Source: a virus. From it: a DNA stretch of 25,594 nucleotides. Below are positions 1 through 6,537 of the stretch, in pieces. The stretch is taken from positions 1-25,594 of IMG/VR virus record IMGVR_UViG_3300007346_000199. One strand, written 5' to 3'. Positions within the stretch are counted from its first letter, which is position 1, and every line of letters begins with the position of its first letter. Made by a program: the position numbers and the translations under genes. The notes beneath the pieces were generated by a model, which made no database searches, had not been told where the DNA came from, and worked only from the letters and a program-made list of their open reading frames with translations.

Positions 1-21
1 CCACAAACAAAGGAAAACACC

Positions 22-192
22 ATGACAACATTTATTGCATATTCACCGCGCCTTTCCCGCAGTCATTCAATCAAGGCTGATTATTATGTTGAAGGGAATA
101 ACTCTCACGGCATACCGACATTTACATTCTATCGTAATGATAAAAAAATATCACAGGTAGAAACTGAGTATTTTAAGGTGAGGGAAGTTTAA
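22..192 (+). CDS. Small hypothetical protein, 56 aa
   Basis: I do not recognise this gene. It starts MTTFIAYSPRLSRSH and has a basic, aromatic-rich composition with beta-strand-like stretches (for example GIPTFTFYRNDKKIS). It has no membrane segment and no cysteine. The ATG is chosen because an AAAGGA Shine-Dalgarno lies at normal spacing, and the same leader style (CCACAAAC followed by AAGGA) precedes the next two small genes. It is the first of three small genes each apparently preceded by a hairpin-plus-RBS cassette; here the hairpin would lie just outside the window. Its place on the replication side, upstream of ssb, suggests a small accessory or host-takeover protein, but that is inference from position only. 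Confidence 0.6.
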   Translation: MTTFIAYSPRLSRSHSIKADYYVEGNNSHGIPTFTFYRNDKKISQVETEYFKVREV

Positions 193-210
193 TCAAACTA
201 TAAACCAACA

Positions 211-228
211 GGGGAGCTCCGGCTCCCC
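211..228 (+). promoter_or_regulatory. UNCG-loop RNA hairpin between small genes (copy 1)
   Basis: A perfect inverted repeat: GGGGAGC (211-217), loop TCCG (218-221), GCTCCCC (222-228). The loop fits the very stable cUNCGg tetraloop class. It lies 18 bases after one small ORF and about 25 bases before the next start codon. No T-run follows, so a simple intrinsic terminator is unlikely. Partial termination, RNA-end protection or insulation of the next ribosome-binding site fit better. A near-identical copy lies at 416-433. Confidence 0.6.
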
Positions 229-253
229 GCCAACAAGCACAAAGGAAACGACA

Positions 254-409
254 ATGACACCAATTACGCTTCAAGAAGTACGGGTCGCCGCCCATAACGC
301 AGCATTTATCGCAAACTGCCAATGCCCTATGCGCTACCGCAATACCAAATGGGAGCAGGTATGGCGAGAACTTCGGGCAGAGGCTTTTGATCGCCTCAGA
401 GCGGCATAA
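254..409 (+). CDS. Small hypothetical protein, 51 aa
   Basis: I do not recognise this gene. The predicted protein begins MTPITLQEVRVAAHNAAFIA, looks mostly helical and is basic, with a CQC pair near the middle and an Arg/Ala-rich helix at the C-terminus (WRELRAEAFDRLRAA). The ATG follows AAAGGAAACGACA, a normal Shine-Dalgarno. It sits between two copies of a GC-rich UNCG-loop hairpin, so it may be a separately regulated or separately acquired cassette. The short length leaves some doubt. The spacing, the RBS and the matching architecture of its neighbours support it. Confidence 0.6.
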   Translation: MTPITLQEVRVAAHNAAFIANCQCPMRYRNTKWEQVWRELRAEAFDRLRAA

Positions 410-415
410 TCAACC

Positions 416-433
416 GGGGAGCTTCGGCTCCCC
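416..433 (+). promoter_or_regulatory. UUCG-loop RNA hairpin between small genes (copy 2)
   Basis: A perfect inverted repeat: GGGGAGC (416-422), loop TTCG (423-426), GCTCCCC (427-433). It starts 6 bases after the stop codon at 407-409. It has the same stem as the hairpin at 211-228, with one loop base changed, and is followed by CCACAAACGGAGGA just before the next ATG. There is no T-tract. The repetition of stem, spacer and RBS before successive small genes is what makes it notable. Confidence 0.6.
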
Positions 434-452
434 ACCACAAACGGAGGAAAAA

Positions 453-671
453 ATGAACAAGTATTTCACATCAAAAGCAAACGCATCTTTCATCATTGGT
501 GACACAGATCAAACAATCACTGTTGAGGGTGTTGAGTTTACTTATCCATACGGTGCGGATCGTGACACATATGCAATTTCTGCTGTTGCAATGTATATTA
601 AAGAAAACATTGAAGAATTGGCGGATCAGATGCTTAGGCTCGTTTGGGTTGAGGCTGGAAAAGCTGCATGA
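453..671 (+). CDS. Small hypothetical protein, 72 aa
   Basis: I do not recognise this gene. The reading frame is open from 387, but ATG 453 is chosen because GGAGGAAAAA stands directly before it and the upstream extension would overlap the preceding gene and the 416-433 hairpin. The protein is acidic, with a beta-like front half (FIIGDTDQTITVEGVEFTY) and a helical back half (YIKENIEELADQMLRLVW). There is no signal peptide or membrane segment. Its stop overlaps the start of the next ORF as ATGA at 668-671, which suggests translational coupling. Confidence 0.65.
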   Translation: MNKYFTSKANASFIIGDTDQTITVEGVEFTYPYGADRDTYAISAVAMYIKENIEELADQMLRLVWVEAGKAA

Positions 672-877
672 ACTGCGCTGGGCTGACGGATGAACTTGTT
701 CGCTGCATCATTAAAGACCTGTCAGAAGGTTACGGTGTGGAAGACATAGGTCATCGCGGCCCAGCAACAGAAGAACAGGCGAGGCACGTTGTCGAGTTCA
801 TGCGCAAGCACGGGATGATCGACAAGTTCTATCGCAAAGCAAAACGGAAGTGGAAAAGACAATGCAAGTTACAATGA
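668..877 (+). CDS. Small hypothetical protein, 69 aa
   Basis: I do not recognise a family. The start overlaps the previous stop (ATGA), and the end overlaps the probable ssb start at 862 by 16 bases, as expected in a coupled phage operon. The protein is helical, with an acidic to neutral front half containing an EEQARHVVEFMRKHG segment and a strongly basic tail (FYRKAKRKWKRQ). A small helical protein with a basic end could bind nucleic acid, and it lies directly before ssb, but no specific motif shows this. Confidence 0.6.
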   Translation: MNCAGLTDELVRCIIKDLSEGYGVEDIGHRGPATEEQARHVVEFMRKHGMIDKFYRKAKRKWKRQCKLQ

Positions 878-1233
878 TAGCAGGGAACGTAGGCAAAGAC
901 GCTGTTCTGCGCCGCACACAAGGTGGTGACCCTGTTCTGGGTTTCTCAGTGGCTGTGGACAACGGCAAAGACAAGAACGGCAACAAGCGCGATAGCACAT
1001 GGTATTCGTGTTCGATCTGGGGCAAGCGCGCCGAAAGCCTTGAGAACTACATCAAGAAAGGCACAAAGCTGGCCCTGACAGGCCGCGTTGGTGTCGATGT
1101 TTACGAAGGGCGCGGATCACTGACGCTGAACGTGAACGAACTGACGTTCCAAAGTGGTAGCCAGCAGGGTGAACAGCGTGGCTATGATGCACCGCCTGCA
1201 AGCGATGATTTAGATGACGATATTCCATTTTGA
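862..1233 (+). CDS. ssb: Single-stranded DNA-binding protein
   Basis: An OB-fold SSB of 123 aa that coats single-stranded DNA during phage replication and recombination. Family signatures are visible: the N-terminal VTMIAGNVGKDAVLR strand pattern, FSVAVDN, the TWYSCSIWGKRAE core, KGTKLALTGRVGV, and an acidic C-terminal tip ending DDDIPF, the conserved partner-binding tail of bacterial SSBs. The linker (SQQGEQRGYDAPPAS) is short. I chose ATG 862, preceded by GGAAAAGACA, rather than the GTG at 850 that adds four residues. It overlaps the previous small gene, and its stop overlaps the TTG start of the next ORF. It is the only clear replication gene here, so the rest of that module should lie upstream of the window. 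Confidence 0.93.
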   Translation: MQVTMIAGNVGKDAVLRRTQGGDPVLGFSVAVDNGKDKNGNKRDSTWYSCSIWGKRAESLENYIKKGTKLALTGRVGVDVYEGRGSLTLNVNELTFQSGSQQGEQRGYDAPPASDDLDDDIPF

Positions 1234-1460
1234 GGTCATGGCGCGAGGGTGATCCAGTCGGTGCAGGTGAAGTCTATCTGCCCGACACCAAGACCAAGCA
1301 GGCATATGCAAAAGCCTGCAAGGATCAGATGATCGAAAGCGCTGCACGGCACGTTCTGAGCCTGCCAAGTCTGGAACAGCGCCGCGCCTTCATAGCAAAG
1401 CACCCCGCACAAGAAGAACTAAAGCACAGGGTTCGAAAACTCTGGGAGGAAAAGAAATGA
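1230..1460 (+). CDS. Small helical phage protein, 76 aa
   Basis: A hypothetical protein whose C-terminal half, LPSLEQRRAFIAKHPAQEEL followed by a Lys/Arg-rich helix ending LWEEKK, resembles a short helical domain I associate with small proteins of unknown role in other phage genomes. I cannot give a family name with certainty. The start is TTG at 1230, overlapping the ssb stop. No in-frame ATG exists before the MIESAARHV segment, so a shorter form would lose the N-terminal third. The 3' end overlaps the next gene (start at 1457). Its place between ssb and a lysin gives no clear functional clue. Confidence 0.6.
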   Translation: MRSWREGDPVGAGEVYLPDTKTKQAYAKACKDQMIESAARHVLSLPSLEQRRAFIAKHPAQEELKHRVRKLWEEKK

Positions 1461-1909
1461 TTACAGCAGCAACATGTTTAGCAATGTCGCTATATTACGA
1501 AGCAAGAGGCGAAGGCCCAGACGGGATGCTCGCGGTCGGTGAAGTCATTGTAAACCGTGTGGCACATCCGGACTTTCCAAGCACCGTATGTGAGGTGGTA
1601 AAAGAAGATCGTGGCGAAAAGTCATACGATTGCCAGTTCAGCTTTTACTGTGATGGCAAAGCGGAAGACCCCAAAGACATCGTTGCATGGTCAACCGCAA
1701 AAGATATTGCGCACGATGTTCTTGATGGCGATGTTCTGGGCCACGGCGCAACATACTTCCACGCCACAAATGTCAGCCCGTTCTGGGCAAGTGAGTTTAA
1801 TCGCGTTGGAAGCATTGGGAACCACGTCTTCTACAGCGATGGAAAGTGCCTGTTAGCGCTGGGCTGTTCACTGCGCCCTAAAATGCGTCCAGAGGGATTA
1901 GGATCATGA
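1457..1909 (+). CDS. SleB-type cell wall hydrolase (endolysin-like)
   Basis: A 150-aa peptidoglycan hydrolase of the SleB / hydrolase_2 family (spore-cortex-lytic-enzyme-like lytic transglycosylase fold). Signatures: LYYEARGEG at residues 12-20, containing the conserved Glu region; GEVIVNRV; a CQFSFYCDG segment; and the C-terminal ATYFHATNVSPFWA...IGNHVFY block. There is no signal peptide or transmembrane segment, so it is essentially a bare catalytic domain that would need a holin or another route to the periplasm. It sits beside ssb and the terminase genes, about 23 kb from the lysis cassette, which has its own M15 endolysin. It could act in lysis or in another wall-remodelling step. The stop overlaps the next start (ATGA at 1906-1909). 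Confidence 0.88.
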   Translation: MITAATCLAMSLYYEARGEGPDGMLAVGEVIVNRVAHPDFPSTVCEVVKEDRGEKSYDCQFSFYCDGKAEDPKDIVAWSTAKDIAHDVLDGDVLGHGATYFHATNVSPFWASEFNRVGSIGNHVFYSDGKCLLALGCSLRPKMRPEGLGS

Positions 1910-2238
1910 GCCAGTTTCAGATCAATAAATACCAAGACGCCTATTGCAAGGCATGGGAAGCGCAGAACAAGATCGACGCTAAGATCAACAAGATGGTGAT
2001 TGTTCCAAGTCATCGTTCAGCACCCGCCATTCGAGACCTACAAGTTGCCAAGAAAAATGGTAGTCTGGGTGGGCGCCCAAGGACAGGCAACAACGCGCCG
2101 CTGTCAGAAAGAGCAAAGGTCATCAACAACATGATCAAGTATGATCTGACAACCGCATCTATTGCAGGCATGTTAGAACTGACAGAGAAATCAGTTAAAG
2201 GCATTATAACTCGCTATGGCCTACCACGCGATGAGTGA
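1906..2238 (+). CDS. Putative HTH DNA-binding protein
   Basis: A 110-aa protein with a helical, charged N-terminus (residues 1-35), a basic flexible linker (KKNGSLGGRPRTGNN) and a C-terminal helix-turn-helix: IKYDLTTASIAGMLELTEKS followed by VKGIITRYGLP. That last part resembles the HTH of GcrA-like and sigma region 4-like proteins. It probably binds DNA and could regulate late genes or assist packaging-site recognition, since it directly precedes the leader with a candidate promoter and the small terminase gene. Function is inferred from the HTH pattern and position. The start overlaps the lysin stop. Confidence 0.65.
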   Translation: MSQFQINKYQDAYCKAWEAQNKIDAKINKMVIVPSHRSAPAIRDLQVAKKNGSLGGRPRTGNNAPLSERAKVINNMIKYDLTTASIAGMLELTEKSVKGIITRYGLPRDE

Positions 2239-2305
2239 AGACTTCGACATCACGCTTGAATTTGAACGAATAACTCAAACGCTCGGAGAAATATCGACCG
2301 ATTGA
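2231..2305 (+). CDS. Possible mini-ORF, 24 aa
   Basis: An ATG overlaps the end of the HTH gene (GATGAGTGA) and opens a 24-codon acidic peptide, MSEDFDITLEFERITQTLGE followed by four more residues. It ends just before the candidate promoter at 2294-2324 (overlapping its -35). Translational coupling is plausible from the overlap, and the sequence has an amphipathic pattern. It is too short to be sure and may be leader noise or the stub of a decayed gene. Confidence 0.25.
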   Translation: MSEDFDITLEFERITQTLGEISTD

Positions 2306-2324
2306 AGCGCGTAATTGATATAAT
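2294..2324 (+). promoter_or_regulatory. Candidate extended -10 promoter before terminase genes
   Basis: A perfect TATAAT lies at 2319-2324 and is preceded by TG plus one base (TGATATAAT), the extended -10 form. The best -35 is weak: TCGACC at 2294-2299 with a 19-base spacer. The start point would be near 2331, leaving a leader of about 57 bases before the small terminase ATG at 2388. The position after a run of overlapping genes and before the packaging genes fits a late promoter. Confidence 0.45.
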
Positions 2325-2387
2325 GCCAACATTGCTTTATATTGCAGCCATGCGACCAGTCCGCTTGGCTGAGATATGAGGTGTAAA

Positions 2388-2786
2388 ATGGCAGCGAAGA
2401 AGAAAGTTGGAAGACCGACAAAATACGAACCCAAGATGTGCGAGATTGTGATTAAGTGCGGTAAAGAGGGAATGAGCAAATGCGAAATGGCTCTGGAACT
2501 TGATATTGCATACGATACTTTCGACAGATGGCAGAACCAAAACAAACAGTTTTCGGAGGCCGTAAAGGAAGCAATGCGTCACTCGCAGGCATGGTGGGAA
2601 CGAAATGGCCGCATGGCTACGTTTGGCGGGATCGATGGCTTCAACGCAACAAGCTACATCTTCAACATGAAAAACAGGTTCCGCGACGATTGGAACGACA
2701 CGGTGAAAAATGAACACTCAGGACCAGAAGGCGGTCCCATCGTGCAGAAGATTGAGCGGGTGATTGTAGATCCGAAGGAAGCATAA
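2388..2786 (+). CDS. Terminase small subunit
   Basis: The 132-aa DNA-recognition subunit of the packaging motor. After a basic KKKVGRPTKYEP start it has an HTH-type region (MSKCEMALELDIAYDTFDRW) and then a helical segment (FSEAVKEAMRHSQAWWERNG) and the block FNATSYIFNMKNRFRDDWND, a pattern typical of small terminase subunits that also names the oligomerisation region. The acidic or flexible end (GPEGGPIVQKIERVIVD) would contact the large subunit. ATG 2388 is preferred over ATG 2376 because GAGGTG stands just upstream. Unusually, the large subunit gene does not follow directly; an 842-codon gene lies between. Confidence 0.88.
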   Translation: MAAKKKVGRPTKYEPKMCEIVIKCGKEGMSKCEMALELDIAYDTFDRWQNQNKQFSEAVKEAMRHSQAWWERNGRMATFGGIDGFNATSYIFNMKNRFRDDWNDTVKNEHSGPEGGPIVQKIERVIVDPKEA

Positions 2787-5314
2787 TGGACAGACTGGCT
2801 GAATTAGCAGAATACGATCGATCAATAGCAGGTCTGATCGATGACGATTTTCTCGCTGCTGGTTTCACGCCAGACGAAATTGCTTCCTATCGCGGCACGT
2901 TCACGCCTCCAAGCCTAACACCGCAAGACCGATCAGAAATGCTTGAGACATACGGCACACTGCAAGCGCCAGATTACACGATGCGCGAAACATCCACGCA
3001 GCGCGTTCAAGATGCACTGATTAACCAGCTTGGCCTAGATCCATATCTCGCTGGCCGATACGCACGCGACATCATGGGCGACACAAGCCCGACATCTCAG
3101 AACATCCTTGATGGTCTTGGCTTGGCAGATCTCACGCCTCTGGGCGCAGTGTTTGCTGTCGAGGAAGGCGGAGGAACCGCTGTCGAGGGCTATCAAGAGG
3201 GTGACTACCTCAAGATGGGCTTGGGTGTAGCAGAGGCTGGTCTTGGCGTTGCAGAGGCTTTCCCACTGACGCGACCCATTGCTGAAGGCGCAGGCGTTCT
3301 TGCCCGTGAGATCTACAGCAGCCCATACATGGCTGACGCTATCGGCACGCTGCGTGGCATCCGTGACTTTGATGCTGACTTCCTGCTTGGCCGTGGTGAT
3401 CCAGCAATGGCGCAAGGTGTGGGTGCTGATGTTGTTGGCGGTGCGCCTGATATTCCAGACCAGACACCTGTCGATGCACCGCGCATCACGCCTAAAGACC
3501 TAGAGCGCGCACGCATCATCCCGACAGTAGCAGACCTGACCCGTGCAGGTGGTTTCTACAAAGGCATCGACAGTTCGGTGGTTGATATTCCAGAGGTGAT
3601 GATGGGTGGGCCAGGTTTCCCGCTGTTGCCATCTAGCCAAGAGAATGATTTGATCTGGGCTGTTCAGGGAAAAGGTATCGGCACCAAGAAAGCCGGCAAA
3701 GGTGCGGATCTGATTGCTGTCACAGCGATGAACCCGACAAGTCACAAGTCAAACATCAGCTTTATCAACTCGCTGATTAAAACGACTGACGCATATGTCA
3801 GAGATGGGCGCATTGGCGACAACGTCATCAGAGCACTTGATGATGCAATCCGCCAAGCTGGAGCGGGTGGAGATCAGGCTTTGGTTGGTCTAGCTAAGTT
3901 CCCAGGCTTCAAAAGCCCCAACGCGCAAGAATTCATCAACAACGCAAGTTTCCAAGAGCGCAGTCGCATCGCCTCTGTCATTGGAACCAAAGAGATGCAG
4001 GAAGCCGGTGTGCCTAACGTCAACCGCGTTCTGCAAGAGACTGTCGATCCCAAGTATGCTGGTGCAAACCCGCGCGACACATTGCTGTTCATTGAGCCTG
4101 ACTTCAGCTTGCCTCCAGTGGATCTTGCCGCAGAGGGATTGCCGGTGCATCCAAGCTATCGGTATGGCATCCGTGGTCGCGTGTTTGGTGCGCTTGATCA
4201 GAACATTTCGACGTTTGAGATGTTCCCTGACTTCTGGGGCGAAAAGAACATCAACGCATTTGGCGAGGGCTTCAACAAAGGCGGTCGCCGCGCCTTCGAT
4301 ATGTCGCTGCCAATCCAAGAGGTGACCGGAGAGCAGGTTCAGAACCTTGAGCGCATCATGACAATGGAAGCAGCCAAGAAAACAAACCTGTCTGCTATCG
4401 ATACTCGCCTATTGGTTAACTCTTTGACGGACAACTGGAAGCCAACGACAACATCGGTCAAGGCTGGTGGAGCGTCTCCACAGGCGTTCGTCGATGCAAT
4501 AAACAACAACAAATACAAACCGGCATTGACCAACTACTCGCCGCAAGAGGTTAAGGCCGGCGCGCGCTCTGGCGATTTGGTGGCATATCAGCTTGGCGAC
4601 GATGACGTTTTCTTTGCTCTCGACAGCAAGCCAGATTATTCTTGGGCTGGTGTTGATATGCAGGAAGGTGACAAGGCGCTTGTGGGTGTTGTCAGCAACG
4701 CACCAGGATCAAAAGGAACCGCTGCGCCCAGCGTAATAGCAAAGGCACTTGACGAGGGCGCAAATATACTTGATGCTTTTGCTGTTCCTTCGGAGAGTTT
4801 CCCTGAAGGCTTCTTGCCGCAATATTACGGTGAGTTTGGATTTGAGGAAGTTGGGCGGGTTCCGTTCGACAAAGATATGTATGTGGCCGATCATGGAGAA
4901 CTTGCTTACGAGGATCTGCTCGAAGCCTGGCGCTCTGATGGTTGGGATGAAAGTCAGGGCATGCCGCCCGTGATTGTAATGAGATGGAATGGATCAGATG
5001 CAGACAGAAGAGCAACGGTTGCAGGAATTCGCGGGGCAGGTGCGCCAAGCCATCGGGCCGAAACTAAAGGAATTGTCGCAACGGCAGAAGGATCTGCTGG
5101 ACGCGTCTCTGACCAAACTGTTCAACCTCGACCGACCAGTGACGGACGCGGAGATACGGGGCAGGCTGGAACTGGTGACGGACTTCGTCTCTCCGGCAGG
5201 GCAAGAAGAGGTGCAGAAGGTATATTGGGACTTACGCCAGAACAACTCCGCAACCAAGGCATCCCAGCCGACCAAATCGAGCAACTGATGGCGATGCGTA
5301 ACATCGAACAATGA
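2786..5314 (+). CDS. Large polyvalent-type protein with C-terminal GNAT-like domain, inserted between terminase genes
   Basis: An 842-aa protein coupled to its neighbours (TAATG at its start, ATGA at its end). Regions seen: a helical N-terminus (1-100); a Gly/Ala-rich amphipathic stretch, LADLTPLGAVFAVEEGG onward (112-172), of the kind found in ejected virion proteins; a middle part of unknown fold (240-550); and a segment at about 595-735 with LVGVVSNAPGSKG, a DAFAVP...GFLPQYYGEFGFEEVGR block, VPFDKDMY and PPVIVMRW. That last pattern recalls a GNAT-like domain I know from large phage and mobile-element polyvalent proteins. Acetyltransferase activity is not shown. The final 100 residues (735-835) are low-complexity, rich in G, R, A, T and P, exactly where a second protein-like ORF lies in another frame. 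Possible roles are a virion-carried effector or a host-modifying enzyme. Confidence 0.75.
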   Translation: MDRLAELAEYDRSIAGLIDDDFLAAGFTPDEIASYRGTFTPPSLTPQDRSEMLETYGTLQAPDYTMRETSTQRVQDALINQLGLDPYLAGRYARDIMGDTSPTSQNILDGLGLADLTPLGAVFAVEEGGGTAVEGYQEGDYLKMGLGVAEAGLGVAEAFPLTRPIAEGAGVLAREIYSSPYMADAIGTLRGIRDFDADFLLGRGDPAMAQGVGADVVGGAPDIPDQTPVDAPRITPKDLERARIIPTVADLTRAGGFYKGIDSSVVDIPEVMMGGPGFPLLPSSQENDLIWAVQGKGIGTKKAGKGADLIAVTAMNPTSHKSNISFINSLIKTTDAYVRDGRIGDNVIRALDDAIRQAGAGGDQALVGLAKFPGFKSPNAQEFINNASFQERSRIASVIGTKEMQEAGVPNVNRVLQETVDPKYAGANPRDTLLFIEPDFSLPPVDLAAEGLPVHPSYRYGIRGRVFGALDQNISTFEMFPDFWGEKNINAFGEGFNKGGRRAFDMSLPIQEVTGEQVQNLERIMTMEAAKKTNLSAIDTRLLVNSLTDNWKPTTTSVKAGGASPQAFVDAINNNKYKPALTNYSPQEVKAGARSGDLVAYQLGDDDVFFALDSKPDYSWAGVDMQEGDKALVGVVSNAPGSKGTAAPSVIAKALDEGANILDAFAVPSESFPEGFLPQYYGEFGFEEVGRVPFDKDMYVADHGELAYEDLLEAWRSDGWDESQGMPPVIVMRWNGSDADRRATVAGIRGAGAPSHRAETKGIVATAEGSAGRVSDQTVQPRPTSDGRGDTGQAGTGDGLRLSGRARRGAEGILGLTPEQLRNQGIPADQIEQLMAMRNIEQ
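4989..5288 (+). CDS. Overprinted ORF in alternative frame, 99 aa helical protein
   Basis: This ORF lies wholly inside the 3' end of the 842-codon gene, in the +1 frame. Its product looks like a natural soluble helical protein: MDQMQTEEQRLQEFAGQVRQ, then PKLKELSQRQKDLLDASLTK, LFNLDRPVTDAEIRGRLEL and VTDFVSPAGQEEVQKVYWDL. By my count 72 of 99 codons end in G or C. In the host frame the same DNA gives a biased, low-complexity G/R/A/T/P-rich tail, the usual mark of overprinting. An internal ATG at 4998 is an alternative start. The Shine-Dalgarno is weak for both (GAG five bases before 4989). It ends 22 bases before the large terminase start. It may be the ancestral gene of this position, with the long gene having extended over it. 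Confidence 0.6.
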   Translation: MDQMQTEEQRLQEFAGQVRQAIGPKLKELSQRQKDLLDASLTKLFNLDRPVTDAEIRGRLELVTDFVSPAGQEEVQKVYWDLRQNNSATKASQPTKSSN

Positions 5315-6537
5315 ACCTCCAGATCAAAACCCCGCGCTGGGCGCTCCCGATACTGAGTGACCCAGATGCACGCTACCTTGGCGCGCATGGTGGTCGTGGC
5401 TCTGGTAAGTCTCACATGTTTGCAGAGATGCTGATTGAGCGCAGCATCATGGAGCGTGTGGACGCTGTGTGCGTTCGTGAAGTGCAGAAGTCTCTGGCTC
5501 AGTCTGTCAAGAAGCTGCTGGAAAACAAAATTGAAGAACTTGGCGTTGCGCACATGTTCACGATCAAAGAGTTCGAGATCAGATCCGTTCATGGCGGTAT
5601 CATCATATTCCAAGGTTTGCAGAACCACACAGCAGACAGCATCAAGTCGCTTGAAGGTTATGACATTGCCTGGGTTGAGGAAGCGCAGAGCCTGAGCCAG
5701 TTCTCGCTGGACATCTTGCGTCCGACCATTCGTAAACTAGGTTCGCAGCTATGGTTCACATGGAACCCGCGTTACGACACCGATCCGATCGAGGGATTGC
5801 TGCGTGGTCCAGACATCCCAGAGAAAAGCAAGGTTGTTGAGGTAAACTTCGAAGACAACCCGTGGTTCCCTGACGTTCTGCGCGACGAAATGGAATACGA
5901 CAAGCGCCGCGATCCAGACAAATACATGCACGTCTGGAAAGGCGAGTATGTTCGCAACAGCGAAACGCGGGTGTTTAAAAACTGGACAATTGAAGACTTT
6001 GAGACACCACCAGACGCGATCCATCGGCTTGGCGCCGACTGGGGCTTTGCGACAGACCCGACAGTTGCTATTCGTAGCCACATCATTGGCCGTAAGCTGT
6101 ATATTGACTATGAGGCTTATCAGGTGGGCTGTGAGATTGTTGACACCCCATCGTTGATTATGTCCATCCCAGAGGCTGAGAAATGGCCCATGGTGGCAGA
6201 CAGCGCGCGTCCTGAGACCATCAGCCATATGCGTAAGAATGGCTTTCCCAAGATACAGCCAGCGGTCAAGGGGCCGAAGTCTGTCGAGGAAGGCGTTGAA
6301 TGGCTCAAGTCGTTTGACATCATCGTTCACCCGCGCTGCAAGCACACGATTGATGAACTGACGCTTTACAGCTATAAGACAGACAGGGACACTGGTGCTG
6401 TTCTTCCCGTCTTGGAAGACAAAGACAATCACGTTATTGACGCTCTGCGATACGCCTGCGAAGGTTCTCGAAGGGCCAATGGTCAGAAGAAGGCAAAGGC
6501 CAAGCCAATAGCGAATGTTATGCCTATTGCACGGTGA
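5311..6537 (+). CDS. Terminase large subunit
   Basis: The 408-aa packaging ATPase and nuclease, of the terminase_3 / PBSX-like type. ATPase part: Walker A HGGRGSGKS (residues 26-34), Walker B region GYDIAWVEEA (117-126), and coupling motif WFTWNP (148-153). Nuclease part (RNase H fold): GADWGF at 241-246 with D243, ADSARPE near 296, and EDKDNHVIDALRY at 369-381 with D377. Length is slightly short of the usual 420-500 aa but all motifs are present. The start overlaps the stop of the preceding gene (ATGA), with no good Shine-Dalgarno of its own, so it probably depends on coupled translation. A Lys/Ala-rich tail ends the protein. Confidence 0.95.
   Translation: MNLQIKTPRWALPILSDPDARYLGAHGGRGSGKSHMFAEMLIERSIMERVDAVCVREVQKSLAQSVKKLLENKIEELGVAHMFTIKEFEIRSVHGGIIIFQGLQNHTADSIKSLEGYDIAWVEEAQSLSQFSLDILRPTIRKLGSQLWFTWNPRYDTDPIEGLLRGPDIPEKSKVVEVNFEDNPWFPDVLRDEMEYDKRRDPDKYMHVWKGEYVRNSETRVFKNWTIEDFETPPDAIHRLGADWGFATDPTVAIRSHIIGRKLYIDYEAYQVGCEIVDTPSLIMSIPEAEKWPMVADSARPETISHMRKNGFPKIQPAVKGPKSVEEGVEWLKSFDIIVHPRCKHTIDELTLYSYKTDRDTGAVLPVLEDKDNHVIDALRYACEGSRRANGQKKAKAKPIANVMPIAR

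Noticed and set aside
2338-2348. TATATTGCAGC shared by 2338-2348 and 22800-22810
   Set aside because: An 11-base match is expected many times by chance in 25 kb; no further similarity flanks it.
3279-3503. Alternative-frame + strand ORF inside the 842-codon gene
   Set aside because: Composition is irregular (cysteine/arginine/leucine mixtures) with no protein-like pattern. The frame-0 product is normal here, unlike at 4989-5288.
3981-4325. Alternative-frame ORF of 114 aa inside the same gene
   Set aside because: Cys/Arg/Ser-rich product with no domain pattern, while the main frame is normal coding sequence.
4749-4973. Another +1-frame ORF just before the proposed overprinted gene
   Set aside because: It overlaps the well-formed GNAT-like part of the main gene, and its product is biased and lacks a natural fold pattern.
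5749-6432. Long minus-strand ORF (227 aa) opposite the large terminase
   Set aside because: It mirrors the codon usage of terL; the terL motifs are all intact, and no promoter, RBS or domain is visible on the minus strand.
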